Assembly (NCBI RefSeq): GCF_017591425.1
Contig: NW_024465885.1
Location: 44,449,001-44,513,000 of the forward strand
Direction of reading: 5' to 3'
Source: Ochotona curzoniae
Taxonomy: Eukaryota > Chordata > Mammalia > Lagomorpha > Ochotonidae
Length of the DNA: 64,000 nt
The notes under the pieces are model-generated. The model did not search any database. It was not told the origin of the DNA and saw nothing but the letters and a program-made list of their open reading frames with translations. Shown here piece by piece: positions 21,375 to 32,584 of this stretch. Every line of letters begins with the position of its first letter. The first letter of the stretch is position 1. A program made the translations under genes and the position numbers.

Positions 21375-21705
21375 CCCATGTGTTAAGGGCTTAAACCCGA
21401 GGTGGGCGTAACTGAAAGGATGAGGGCTTGATGCAATGATGCTGTTTAGAGGGTGGAGCTGTAGGTTGCTGGGGACGTGCCCAGGTGAGGTACTTCTCAG
21501 AGGGCTGGCTATGGAAGTGGAGTTGGGCTCAGAGGTTAACTCTGTTTCTTGACACATCATGTTATTCTCTCTCTGCTTGTATTCTGCTATCTACTGCTCC
21601 CATCAGACACTGGAGTAGTGCTGCCACCTGATCTTGAACTGTGAGCCAAAACAGCTCTCCTTTCATAAGGAGCTCTTCTGCAGTATTTGTCATGGTAACC
21701 CACTA
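21375..21705 (+). mobile_element. MaLR-type LTR relic
   Basis: The ending cttgaactgtgagccaaaacag is characteristic of MaLR LTRs, as is the block ttagagggtggagctgtagg. The left part is diverged. This would be a solo LTR of an ancient nonautonomous ERVL-related element. Confidence 0.6.
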
Positions 21706-21829
21706 ATCCACCACCCAGGGGAAGGTCACATCTTCCTGCCTTCAGATTTGATGATATGGACTGACTTCAACCATGTGCATTCTCTCACATTATTTAAGAA
21801 AAAAATTTTTTTTTTGGTCTAAGAGTGAA

Positions 21830-22300
21830 TGTGGTAGGCAGAATAATGGCCCTCAAAGATGTCTACACCTGTGAACTTCTGGTTCCTGGCTTCAGCCTGG
21901 CCTAGCCTCAGCTGTTGTTGTCATTTGGAGAGTCAAGTAGCACATGGGAGATCTCTTTCTATGTCTTTGCTTCACTCAGTCTCTGTATAACTCTGCCTTT
22001 CAACAAATACATAAACCTTTTTTTTAAGGTGGGGTTAAATAAATAAATTAACAAGAAAGAAGGTAAGGAAGCAGTTATTATATCGCTAGCTTTGCTAATG
22101 GGGGAAAAGTCCACCAACCAAGAGATAAACCATTGTGTGATAGAAAAGGGGAGAAAATGGATACTCCCTCTTGGAAATCCCAGAGGAATCCTGGTCCTGC
22201 CAATGTCTTGACCTCAGAATGATAAGAAAATAGCTATGTTTTGTTTCAAGTCAACAAGTCTGTTGTAATATATTGCAGTAGCAATAGGAAGCTAATAAGT
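21830..22300 (+). mobile_element. MLT1-type LTR, split by a SINE
   Basis: Starts tgtggtaggcagaataatgg and ends gcagtagcaataggaagcta, both standard MLT1 terminal wording. The internal part from about 21876 to 22024 is a SINE fragment. Confidence 0.82.
21876..22024 (+). mobile_element. C-repeat SINE, 5'-truncated
   Basis: Only the 3' half is present: ttctggttcctggcttcagcc, gggagatctctttc and a caacaaatacataaacc tail with poly(T). It sits in the MLT1 LTR. Confidence 0.85.
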
Positions 22301-22486
22301 AAATATAGAAGTTTAATGACTTACTTTGGGTTACTCAGGAAGCAAGAGGGGCTGAAATTCACACTTTGGCCATTTGATTCATATCTCTTTCTTGGTTGCA
22401 TCTGCTCCTTCTGGACTCGAGTAATTTAAAGTGTTAATACTTGGGAAGTGGATACAGTAAGGTAAGAATGGTCTATGTGTGTGTGT

Positions 22487-22512
22487 GAGAGAGAGAGAGA
22501 GAGAGCATGCAT

Positions 22513-22558
<46 letters not shown>
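22487..22558. repeat. (GA)n followed by (GT)n microsatellite
   Basis: (GA)n at 22487-22505, a catgcatga spacer, then about 22 GT units at 22515-22558. Confidence 0.97.
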
Positions 22559-22562
<4 letters not shown>

Positions 22563-22627
22563 TACCAGGAAGAGAGAGAAGTGTGACAAAGTGTGCTAAA
22601 GTGAATTGTATTTATTCCGCAAACTCT

Positions 22628-23056
22628 TGTGGTTTGGATGTAGTTAATAAGCTTCCTAGAGGTTCCTGTGCCGGAAGCTGGGTGCTCAGAGGAGCAGTGT
22701 GAAGGTGGTGGGACCTTTAAGAGGTGTGGCCTAGAGGAGGTGACTGGGTACATTGCAGGCACTGGTCTTAGAAAGGATCAGTGCCCTCTCAGAGCGCCGG
22801 GACATTCCCACACGTGTGCTTTGGCATCTCCTGAATCTCTTTGGCCTCATGCCTCTCCACATGACCCCTTCTGCAGGTGGCCACTGTGCTTCGGTCTCTC
22901 TGCTGTGCTGGGACACAGCTAGGATCCTGCCCAGACCCTGGCACCTCACTATTTTGAAGAGTTAGCAACCAGAATCCTGAGCTAAGCAAACCTCTTTACT
23001 TGTAAGTTAGCCAGCTTCAGGTGTTTTGTTGGGGCAACAGGAAATGGACCAATACG
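22628..23056 (+). mobile_element. MaLR-type LTR
   Basis: Solo LTR with the start tgtggtttggatgtag, the block ggtggtgggacctttaagag and the end caggaaatggaccaatac. Length of about 430 bp fits the family. Plus orientation. Confidence 0.82.
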
Positions 23057-23107
23057 AGCCCCAAGTACTAACCTGACCTGAAAAATGAATTGGCAAAGAT
23101 GTCACCG

Positions 23108-23380
23108 GGATCTGGTGCTATGACACAACGGGTTAAGCTGCTACCTTCAGTGCTGGCTTCCCTTACGGGTGCCAGTTCATGCCCCAGTTGCTATACTTCT
23201 GATCCAGCTCCCTAAAAAAGCAGCAGAAAAATGTCAGATCTGGTTGCAGCTCCTGGCTTCTAGTTTCGGTCTGGCCCAACCCTGGCCATGGCGTCTATTT
23301 GGGGAGTGAACTAGCAGATGAAAGATCTCTTCCCCTCTCCTCCCCCTCTTTCCCTATAACTTTTCCTTTCTTTTTTAAAA
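23108..23380 (+). mobile_element. C-repeat SINE
   Basis: Plus-strand copy beginning ggatctggtgctatgacac, with tctgatccagctccct and gaaagatctcttcccctc. Its tail is interrupted by the young LINE-1 insertion. Confidence 0.88.
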
Positions 23381-23389
23381 AGCTGTCAG
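23377..23389. repeat. Left target-site duplication of the L1 3' end
   Basis: aaaaagctgtcag, repeated exactly at 24258-24270. Confidence 0.9.
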
Positions 23390-24257
23390 GAGGAATCCTC
23401 TCCAGTCCTTACCTAGTTTCAGCTCTGGGCCTCCACCCCCTATAAAGACCAATAAGGTTCCTCCTAAACCCCCTTCCCCCTACACACACACACACACACC
23501 AGCACACACACACAACACACACACTTACCACCACACCATATACACACACCTCTATACACACACCTCATAGGATGAGATAACCAAAGAACAATAAGATAGT
23601 CATCAAGACTCACTCATAACTATTAATGGAACATAAACAAGTACTCATTAGCAAGGTATGAGAGTTTCTCTGCAACATCCCCCCAAAAATGTTACACAAC
23701 CTCAAGTGAGGAAGGTGACAATGAAATAGTTGTATGAAGGTAATCAAGAACTTACATGTAGTGTTAACATATTATTACTCAATCCTATGTCAGAAACATC
23801 CAATGTTTTGCCTGGATTTTAACCCTGTAATTTATGCTTGGTTGATTGTTACTTTTTTGAACCTGTCACTGATACTGTCTAAACCAGAGGTGTGGAAAGA
23901 TTGAACTTTTTTTTATGTTAACATTTTGTTCACGTCAACACTATACCAATTATCCCATAACATTGTATATCGACCGCTGATGTTTTGTTGGGGGTCTTAA
24001 CTGACGCGAACTTTACTCTGTTAGCTCTACCTTCAACCAGCGAAGGTCCTCCCCAAGAGGCCACTGAACTTATCTGGAACAATAAGACGCTGGACTTTAT
24101 GCTAGTACCTGCTCACAATGGAGTAAGTTTCAACTGAAGTTGAACTGTGGTTATGCAGCATGATGGAGCAATCCAAATATGGAGAGGGGTGTGGGAGGGG
24201 TGGGGGGACTCCCCAGTGCTTATAAAACTGTATCACATAATACAATGTTAATAAAAA
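23390..24257 (+). mobile_element. 5'-truncated LINE-1 3' end, relatively young
   Basis: An 868-bp insertion. It ends with a G-rich polypurine tract (ggagaggggtgtgggagggg, about 24180), cttataaaactgtatcac, a poly(A) signal (aataaa) and poly(A). The perfect 13-bp duplication and the preserved signal show target-primed reverse transcription and recent age relative to copies A and B. It contains a CA-rich run at 23480-23570. No protein-coding part was recognised, so it is probably all 3'UTR. Confidence 0.85.
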
Positions 24258-24439
24258 AAAAAGCTGTCAGTGAGCTCTATTCTGTGCCTATTTCCTCTGC
24301 TCACACTACAGTTGGTCTTCAAAATGCAATGGAGAATGATGATCTTGCTACATCTATCTGCTGACCTAAAGCAGGAGACTTACTGAAAGGTTCGGGAGAT
24401 AAAAGGTACTGTCCTCTGTAAGCCCATCATGGGTGGAGT

Positions 24440-24830
24440 ACAACTTCTCTCCCAGACTTGTAGGGCTGTTAAGACACTAATACCTCAATGTTAGTGGTTA
24501 GCTAAAGGGGGAGCCTTAATCTAATCATGGCCTCTGGGAGGTGGGGCTAGTGGCAGGCCTTCGGGTCATTGGGAGATGTCTGTAGGGTGGTTTTCCTGAG
24601 AGCTCTGAGTGTGTCCAGGCTAGTTCAGCCTAGATTCTCTCCTTCCTGGCTTACCCTGCGACTCTGCCTCTGTACCTGCCATAACCAGCCTCCATCAAAT
24701 GCTGACTTACAGAGATGTTGAATCCTGTAAATCTCAAAGTGCAGGAAGAAATCAGATTTAGCTTCCTGAGAAACTCCCTTCTGGTCATTTTTGAATACCG
24801 AGAAGCACATGAGAACGAGCCCTCTTAAGT
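24440..24830 (+). mobile_element. MaLR-like LTR relic
   Basis: Contains gttagtggttagctaaagg and ggcctctgggaggtggggct, wording usual in the first half of MaLR LTRs. The end is too diverged to place. Confidence 0.5.
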
Positions 24831-24896
24831 ACTGGGATCGGATAGACACAAGGCAGGGCTCAGGTCCTGAAGGCCAATGCTAGGTGGCTGAATTTC

Positions 24897-25222
24897 CTTT
24901 GTATTTTTATTTTTAAGAATTATTTATTTCTATTGGAAAGACATATTTACAGAGAAAAAGGAAAGAGAGATAGATCTTCTAACTGCTGGTTCACCCTCCA
25001 AGTGGCCGCAACAGCCAGAGCTGAGCTGATCTGAAGTCAGGAGCCAGGAGTTTCTTCCACATCTCCCATGCACAGGGGTGCAGGGTCCCAAGGCTTTAGG
25101 CCATCATCTATTGCTTTCCCACGCCACAAGCAGGGAGCCGGATGAGAAGTGGAGCAGTTGGGACATGAACTGGCACCCACATGGGAACCCAGCACTTGGA
25201 GGTAGAGGATTAGAAGCTGAAT
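24897..25222 (-). mobile_element. C-repeat SINE with target-site duplication
   Basis: Near full-length minus-strand copy bracketed by exact tggctgaatttc at 24885-24896 and 25223-25234. Immediately followed by a long pyrimidine microsatellite. Confidence 0.95.
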
Positions 25223-25231
25223 TGGCTGAAT

Positions 25232-25309
25232 TTCTTTTCTTTTCTTTTCTTTTCTTTTCTTTTCTTTTCTTTTCTTTTCTTTTCTTTTCTTTTCTTTTCT
25301 TTTCTTTTT

Positions 25310-25393
<84 letters not shown>
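25232..25393. repeat. (TTTTC)n-(TTTC)n pyrimidine microsatellite
   Basis: About 160 bp of pure T/C: a (TTTTC)n array, then (TTTC)n of about 20 units. It abuts the reversed tail of the next SINE and is most simply an expanded SINE tail. A homopyrimidine mirror repeat of this length can in principle form triplex (H-) DNA. Confidence 0.97.
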
Positions 25394-25612
25394 AGATTTA
25401 GTTATTTTTATTGCAAAGTCAGATATACAGAAAGGAGGAGAGACAGAGAGGAAGATCTTCCATTTGATGATTCACTCCCCAAGTGACTGCAGTGGCTGGA
25501 GCTTGGTTGATCTGAAGCCAGGAGCCCGGAGCCTCTTCCAGATCTTCTGCGGGTATAGGGTCACAAGGCTTTGGGCCATCCTCTACTGCTTTTCCAGGCT
25601 ACAAGCACTCAC
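25394..25612 (-). mobile_element. C-repeat SINE lacking its head
   Basis: Minus-strand young-type copy (cagatatacagaaaggagg, catttgatgattcactcccc). It stops at ggctacaagcactcact, so the tRNA-like head is missing (5'-truncated insertion). Confidence 0.9.
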
Positions 25613-27175
25613 TCCTCTAGAAACTCTAGAATGGAAGATTGTCAAGGAACTTTGACCTGATAAGGCATGTGAGGCCCAGAGGGGTCTGGAATGACTCAGA
25701 CAATATTGAATATGTGTGTCATGTGATGGGTCATCACTAATGGGAAGAGTGAAGACAGCATCTCTTTCACAAAGCTCATCACAGAAGACCTGCCAAGTGC
25801 TCATCTGTCTATCGCTGAAGAGGGTCAATTACCCTGAAATTCTGTTGCTGCCAAGCTAGTCAGTGCTTTTCTGCAAAGGAAAACTCCACTAAAATCTATT
25901 CCCTCCTATGGAAACTTTGACTTCACCTAGCTCTAATAACTTATACATCTGCCCAGAAGTACACATCTAGGTAGCTACAGCCTGACATAATGCCACGGTT
26001 CTGTCTAAGAGGCTACAATATACTTTGAGCACTTGTTTAGAAACAGAAAAACAAAAGCAAAGAGCCCCCATTTAGGGGTTGATAACACACCAGAGCTTGA
26101 TCCCATGGGGCCCTCATTTATATTTTTGGAAACCTTAAATTTCTTAGGCACACATTGTCATATAAGTATCCTGGGAAACGGGTGTTGGCTAGGTCCCTCT
26201 GGTTAATTGAACTCCCTCATTCTTTCCCAAGGCTTTCCCCTAAAACACTAAAGCCCTCTTATCGGCCCTCTTAAGAACAACAGAAGGAAGCAAGCATGGT
26301 CTAAGCCCTGAAGCCTAGTCCTGCTTACCCTCCCTCTCCATTGCTGCTCAGGCTTCCTGTTTCTTTAGCTCATGTTGCACCCATGGATTAAAAGTCACCA
26401 ACACCTCTATTGTAGCTGGGAGTTTTCCTAGGTTGGGACTTAAGTCTGCTATTCTCATTAGGAGATATTATCAGGAGGCTCACCTTAGACTCCAGGATAT
26501 TAACGGTCTAGGATATTAATGGTCCAGGTAGCCATCCTCTACATCTACAGGGTCCTGCCAATACCAACACACTGCTTGATTCACTAAGGCGTAGTGACCG
26601 GATATGCTGGTGACATCTTTGCTCAGGGCTAGTACCTTGCACTTGGCAACTTCTCCACAGGCGCCAACCTCATGCAGTTGGACAAGAAGAGTGGAGTTTA
26701 AATAACATGTTGCAGAAAAATCCAAAACCATTTCTAAACAGCCAGCGTGGTCTTCAAGAAATCACTGCTTTCCAAGTAATCTACCTGGTTTTGGCTGGCT
26801 GATTTGAAGGTTTTTTTTCTTCTCATCCACTCTTCCTTCCTTCATCACTGTCTAGCCATATATTTTTCTGTGCCTTTAACTCTTTTTACTCCAATACTTC
26901 AATGGCATGCATACGATATTAAGTCTATCCACTGTATACTCTATTAATCTCTCTTCAGTCTTGCAAATCTTTTCTCTGCCCATATTATAATCTCACTAGT
27001 TTCTTCTGCTTTAACTTTGGCACACAACTTCTCACTTCAGCTGTGTTCAAAGTGTGAACAGATACATGCCCTTGGCTTTTAATTTTAGTTTTTGTATTTT
27101 TCAGGTCCAGAAGTTATTTTGCATTCTTTTTCATATCAACCATGCCAAACTTTTTTTTTTTAAATTCAGGTGTGC
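25613..27175. other. No gene or established element
   Basis: Unassigned sequence. A small tandem duplication (ggatattaacggtcta / ggatattaatggtcca) is at 26496-26527. A 71-codon minus-strand frame at 26516-26731 matches nothing I know. Confidence 0.4.
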
Positions 27176-27179
27176 AGGG

Positions 27180-27422
27180 GTCAGCATTTTGGTGCAGTGA
27201 CAGAGGGACATAGACTGACGTTGGGTTCACTCCAACAGCTAGAACTGGGCTGGGCTGGCATTGCAAACTGGGAGCTCGGGGGTCTGTCTCCCACATAGGT
27301 GACATGAATCCAGGCCCCTGTGCCATCCCCACTGCTTCCCAGGGGCTGCATCTGGAGGAAGCTAGAATACAAACCTAGGGACTAGGATATGGGTATCCTA
27401 GCTGGCATTTCGATCTCTAGGC
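27180..27422 (-). mobile_element. Old C-repeat-like SINE
   Basis: Diverged minus-strand copy: caacagctagaactgggctg, gtctgtctcccacataggtg, aggatatgggtatcc. It belongs to an older subfamily than the copies around 25 kb. Confidence 0.6.
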
Positions 27423-27439
27423 TAATTTGGGTTAAAATA

Positions 27440-27700
27440 TTTACATGTGTTGATGGTTTCCTTCAAAAGTAGTGTTCAGCACTGAGTCAATCTGTGTGTT
27501 TGGAATTCCAATATCTGACATCTTTGTCAGTTTTCTCTCTGTTGGTTGGCTGTCACTCACAGGTATCATGTTTTCTTGTATGTCTGGTTGTTTACGACTA
27601 AGTGCAACTCTAGTTGTTTCTGGTCCTGCCCAGAAGGCACACCACATAGGTGCACTGTTATCCAGTGAACTGTAACTTTCTTTAAGGAGAGGCTCTTGCT
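27440..27700 (-). mobile_element. Possible ancient L1M 5'-region relic
   Basis: The phrase tttcttgtatgtctggttgt resembles a reversed L1M 5'/ORF1 region. Weak evidence. Confidence 0.3.
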
Positions 27701-28300
27701 GTCAGTAGAACTGTTAAATCACTCATTTTTCCCTTCAGTGTAGGTTACCTGTTGCTCAGTCACGGCCACTCACTCAGATCATCAATGCTACTCTTGCTCA
27801 TGGTGCCAAAACCCTAAGGACTTCTCAGAGGGGCAGAGAAATTCCATGTTCTCTGAGGTTCCCAGAAAACATAGGCTACTCAACTGGATTGGTTGGGGTG
27901 GGTGGTAATGGGCACTGAAGCTGCCAGGACCACAGGTTTTTCTGTTGGGAAGCAAGCAAGCCCTTCCACTTGCACAGGTAAGCTCTTTGACTGTATCCTG
28001 TGGAACAACTTCTGACCACAGAAGTCAGGGTGCACTGTAAATCTAAGAGCCTCTCCTTTTTGATAACAGCAAACTTTTTTTTTTTTTTTTTTTTTTTTTA
28101 GGGGATGGCCAAGCTTGCTGACTTCATTGTCATTCTTTTCAAACACTCTGCGAAGGCTGCTTGGTCTCCCATGACGATCAGGCTCACTGCCCACTCTGCC
28201 AGACCTGCTCAGATGGGCAAGAAGAAGGGAAGGGGGAGGTTGGAGCGGGGAACAGTTGAGCTGGGAGAGCTAGTCTTGTCTTCAGAAACCATTAGAGCTG
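27700..28300. other. No gene recognised; T-rich run
   Basis: Unassigned, with a 23-bp poly(T) at about 28077-28099. Confidence 0.4.

Positions 28301-28302
<2 letters not shown>

Positions 28303-28360
<58 letters not shown>
28303..28360. repeat. (CA)n microsatellite
   Basis: About 29 uninterrupted CA units. Confidence 0.98.
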
Positions 28361-28362
<2 letters not shown>

Positions 28363-29090
28363 CTATTTTTGGCCTAAGTGCCTCCAGGCTCTTCTTCAGA
28401 AAAAGCACATGAACTCTTTCGAGTCCCCCAGTTCCACTTGGTAAATTTCCTATAGTCACGCATTGCAAGTGCCAGCTGCCCTCCTCCCTGCTCTGCCGAG
28501 CTTGTGGTGCCTTGGGGCCTGCTGGCTCTGCTTCCCGTTGCACCTCAGTGGACCGTGAGTCAGCGGAGGGCTGGTGGTGAGAGCTGGGAGGCTCCTGGAA
28601 CAGGTTCTCACCTCTGTGCCCTTCCCTGAAGGCCCAGCCTTGGCCTCAGAAAAGTGGGAGTTTGTTCTGTTTGTATTGATAGCACGGGGTTCTGTTGCAC
28701 TGATATCTGAATGCCTGAGAAATGACATCTTACGGTCTTGTGAAAAACACAGCAACTTGTCACGATGAATGATGTTACCATGAATAACAGTTTCGAGTTC
28801 AAACTCCTTCTGGTTCCAAGAATGAGTAAGTGTCCCCATTCTTCTGCCTTCCCTCTCCTCCCCCACTACGTTGAGGCTCGACATGACATGAATCATTGCC
28901 GTCTGTCTCCTGGAGGAAGCTGCTTTCCTGCCACTGCATTGCCAACGGATGGCAGGGTGCAAGACAGACCTGATCAATTAGCAGTTTGAGACAAATTAAC
29001 AATTTCAGAAATCTTGAGGAGATCTATAACTTTACAAAGTTGCTAGGAAGTCCAAGGAGAAAGGGACCTGTGGGGAACCAGCCTGGTTGG
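28361..29090. other. No gene recognised
   Basis: Overlapping 60-173-codon frames occur on both strands. The longest, minus 28456-28977, has no domain, signal or splice context. Treated as noncoding. Confidence 0.4.
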
Positions 29091-29094
29091 CTTT

Positions 29095-29215
29095 TTCGCA
29101 ATACAGGAGAATAGTCGAGGCTTGGAGAGGAAAGGTGGCTTCCCCAAGGTCACACCATGAGTGTGTGGTGACACTGGTTACCTGGCTGTCCTGACCTCCT
29201 CAGCCCAGGTGTCCT
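29095..29215 (-). repeat. MIR relic
   Basis: The stretch gaggcttggagaggaaagg followed by ccaaggtcacaccatgag is the reversed MIR core. Confidence 0.7.
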
Positions 29216-29534
29216 GGCCCCAGACTAGCAGCCTCACCAGTGAATGAGGAATATGGACAATGTGGGCATGCTTAGATTTTGGAATGAGGCCCCTCATAAA
29301 GATTCTCGTCCCACCTGCTTGCACCAACTGTTACGCATTTTGTAGCTATTTTCTCTATGGGTTCTCAGTAATTACACCTGCAACCCCATCACTTACTGTC
29401 CCAGTGTGCGAAGCATCTGAAGGGCTCCCAATGCCCTGGAAGAGAGTTAGATTTACTGAGCTACAAGCCTCTGAGGCCCCTCGGGAATCCTGCCCATGTC
29501 TTTGTGACACTGCACTGTAAGGCCCAGTCATTCT

Positions 29535-29910
29535 CTCAGAAAGTTGCTCTATGGACATTGTATTCAACAAATAGCTTCCTCGTGTTGGGATCTAAGTGAT
29601 GACAAAAGCAACAAAAATCTCTGTCTTCCTAAGGGGTGGGGGGAAAAATAATAAACAAGCAAATAATTGCACTAGCAGTGTCAAGTGTGGGAAGCACTGC
29701 AGAACAAAGATGAGGGAGACTGACAGTGGAAAAAGAGGAGATAGAGAAGGCCTTCTGCAGCAGGTGCCTTGCCAGGGCAGTGGGGGAGAAGGTCAGCCAG
29801 AGGACCACAGTGGCAGAGCTCAAGAAATCAAAGGAGCAAGCGGGAAGTGAGGTCAGAGATACAGGCTGTGCCAGGTGATGCAGGGATGCAAAAAATGCAA
29901 ACGAGATGGG
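29535..29910 (-). mobile_element. L2-like LINE relic, antisense
   Basis: Resembles the reversed L2 3' region: attcaacaaatagcttcc, aataataaacaagcaaataa, ggccttctgcagcagg. No frame survives. Confidence 0.6.
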
Positions 29911-29924
29911 TTAAAAAAATTGTG

Positions 29925-30222
29925 TGGTGCCACCATTGGGGCACAGTAGGTTAAGCTTCCATTTGCAGTATGGGCATCCCATATGGGCCTTGTTCTTGTC
30001 CTGGTTACTCCACTTCAGATCCAGATCCCTGCCAATGTGTCTGGGAACGCAGTGGAGGATGGTCCAAGGCCTTGGGACCCTGCACCCATGTGGGGATCGC
30101 AGAAGAGTTCCCTGGCTTCTGGCTTCCAATTAGCTCAGCTGTGGCCATTTGAGGAGTGAACCAGCAGATGGAAGATCTTTCTCATTCTTTGGTAACTCTA
30201 CCTTTTAAATAAAAGAAAATTT
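29925..30222 (+). mobile_element. C-repeat SINE
   Basis: Plus-strand copy: gggcatcccatatgggcctt, gtctgggaacgcagtggagg, a tggaagatctttctc block and an aataaaagaaaat tail. Confidence 0.9.
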
Positions 30223-30494
30223 GTAAATGTTTGTGGGAAAGTGCACATAATAAATGAAAGTTGATCTCTTCTCCATGTTTAGGTGACAGCAATGGTTAGG
30301 AACACCCACTGTGTGTGTCATTGGACTCTTATTTTGCAAAACTGAAGCTGTGTACACCTTGAACATCTTCTCCTGTTTCCCCTGCCCTGGCCTCTGACTA
30401 CAATTATTCTTCTATCGATTTGACAACTAGAGTTCCCTTATCTAAGTGTAGATGTATAGGAAAAGGTATTTGAAGAAGTTAATGGAAGATGGAA

Positions 30495-30550
30495 TTTCCA
30501 TCTATACAAGGAGTCTTCAAAAAAATTCATGGATAGTGGAAAAACTGCAC
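30495..30550. repeat. Possible mariner-like terminal fragment
   Basis: Short stretch gagtcttcaaaaaaattcat resembles a mariner/Tc1-type terminal sequence embedded in the L1M relic. Tentative. Confidence 0.25.
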
Positions 30551-30719
30551 AGCTTATTTCACTGAGCCCCAAGCCTCAAGGTCCATCCAGGCTGTAGTGC
30601 ACGTCAGGTATCACTTCTTTTTGGAGACAAGACATTGCTCCTACTATTGCATTGCGTATGTCAGTTGTCTTGTTTGCCCATTCATCTGTGGAAGGACATT
30701 TGGGTTACTTCCATCTCTT

Positions 30720-30982
30720 TTTAAAATATTATCTATTTGAAAGAATATATGGGATGGGGTGTTGGAGGGAGAGACCTTACAGCTGGCACACTCCCCCAAA
30801 TGACCACAACAGCCAGTGCTGAGCCAGGTTGACACCCAGAGCTTCTGGGTCTCCCACATGGGTGCATTAGCAGGGAGCAGGATCAGTCAAAAGTGGAGCA
30901 GCCAGGACTTGGACTGGCACTCATATGGGATGCTAGCACTGCAGGTGGCAGCTTTACTTGCTATGCCACGGTGTCAGCCTCC
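30720..30982 (-). mobile_element. C-repeat SINE
   Basis: Minus-strand copy: gaccacaacagccagtgctg, tctcccacatgggtgc, catatgggatgctagcactg. It interrupts the L1M relic. Confidence 0.88.
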
Positions 30983-31089
30983 AACTTTTAATTTTTAAAG
31001 AAATGCCCATACTGTTTTCCACATCAGCACTATTTTACATCCCCACCAGTGGTGCATGGGGGTTTGGATCACTTTACGTCTTTATCTGC

Positions 31090-32095
31090 ATGTGCATGTC
31101 TTGGCTTGCTTGATGGGGAGTGCGGGGTGATACTGATGTGTGGGAGTTGGATTTGTTCTAAGTGTGGTGGGTAGAAAGCAGAGGATCTGAGGAGAGAGTC
31201 CTCCAGTCCTTGTGGGGTGAATGACTACTCTTAGAAAAAGGGGGAAGAAAGGGAAATTTTTAAAAAAGATTCTCTAGCATTGGTTTTGGCACCCTGGGTA
31301 GTAAATTATGAGCTCACCATTCCCTACTGCCTTCCTGTAGGCAGGACTGGACACAGAGTAACCCAGACTGCTGATGTCCCTACTCAGCTCAGGCAGCCCA
31401 CTGTGGAGTTTCATGGTTTCAGGCTGAGTCAGTCCTTTGCCAGGGATTTTGGGGCCAATGGCCTGAAAAGAAATGTTAAGGACAGGAAGGTGCTGGTAGG
31501 GTTTGAGAGTCAAGGCCACTGCCAAGAACCATGGCAAGTTTTCTGTGGCAAGTTATCTGGTGACTTTCTAGGTCACCAAATAACGCCTTCAAGCGGGTCT
31601 TCAAGAACCTGTGGCAAGTTATCTGTCCAATGCCCACCCCCCTGCCAGTCCCAGTGAGCATGCCCAGTCCCTCTCACAGTGTGGAAGCAAGAAGCTGGGG
31701 TGAGAAGTAGGGTCTCATCTCTGTAGAATGAAAGGATGTTACCAGACAGTAACTTGGTAGAGCTCCCAAAGGATCGTGCTTCCGTTCTGGCATGAGGCCG
31801 GGGTAGCCTTTGCGTGGGATACTGTCTGCAGGTGAAGCAAGGCTAGCATCACAGAGTGACTCAACAGCTTAATCAACTGAGGTTTATGTTTTTCTTTTTT
31901 CCCAGTAAACCACAGTTTGTGGACTCAGGGAGGAAGAAAATTACTGGATAATCTTTGGGGGGACCTTTTTAAAAAGCCATTTTAACCACTTCAGGGTGCA
32001 TGCTCTGGGGGGCCTGAAGTACATTCTATTTCTAGAACTTTCCATGTCAGTGTATCCACACCCTTCAAGTAGCACTCTCCATTTCTCCACACGCC
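31090..32095. other. Unassigned; local direct repeat and hairpin
   Basis: Contains ctgtggcaagttatctg twice (31543-31559 and 31609-31625) and the hairpin tggtgac...gtcacca at 31558-31578. A related hairpin lies at 32715-32735. No gene. Confidence 0.5.
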
Positions 32096-32099
32096 CTTC

Positions 32100-32580
32100 C
32101 CAGCCTAGTCTATGCTGTGTCTATAGATTTGCTCATCTGCACATTTCATCTCACTGGAATCCTACCCTTTGTGACTTTTCATGTCTGGCTTCTTGTACTT
32201 GGCACAATGCTGGCAAACTCCATCAATGTGAGAGTTTAGATCAGTCTTTTAGATTCTTTTTTGTGGCTGAATAATATTCCACAGCATGGATATGCCGTGT
32301 TGTGTTTATCTACTCATTGGTGGGTGTTTGGGTTGTTTCTGCCTTTCAGCTGTTGTGAGCAGAATGGAACATTCCTGGGTGCATTTTTTGTTGTTGTTGT
32401 TTGAATACCTGCTCTCAGTACTCTTGAATATATGGCTGTGGGTAGACTTGCTGGGTCAAATGGTAATGCTGTGTTTCTGACTTCTGACTCACTGCCAGAA
32501 TTCTGCCACAGTGGCTGCATCATTTTGCATTTCCATCAAATGTGTGTGAAGGTTGCTGCTGGGTAATGTTTTGTTTGACA
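32100..32580 (-). mobile_element. Old L1M 3'-end relic
   Basis: Antisense L1M: atagatttgctcatctgcac, gtggctgaataatattccac, gttgtgtttatctactcatt, gacttgctgggtcaaatgg and ccacagtggctgcatcattt in the expected order. Confidence 0.85.
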
Positions 32581-32584
32581 CTTG

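Larger units (their letters stand above)
30350..31090 (-). mobile_element. Old L1M 3'-end relic split by a SINE
   Basis: Antisense L1M wording on both sides of the SINE: ctgactacaattattcttc and cgatttgacaactagagttc, then gcccattcatctgtgg and tttgggttacttccatctc, resuming with catactgttttccacatcag and catccccaccagtggtgca. Confidence 0.75.

Noticed and set aside
28456..28977. 173-codon minus-strand frame as a gene
   Set aside because: No recognisable domain, signal peptide, splice site or promoter context. Comparable frames lie on the opposite strand.
31565..31571. Hairpin loop TTTCTAG as a tRNA-Arg anticodon loop
   Set aside because: The stem is 7 bp rather than 5, and no D, T or acceptor arms surround it.
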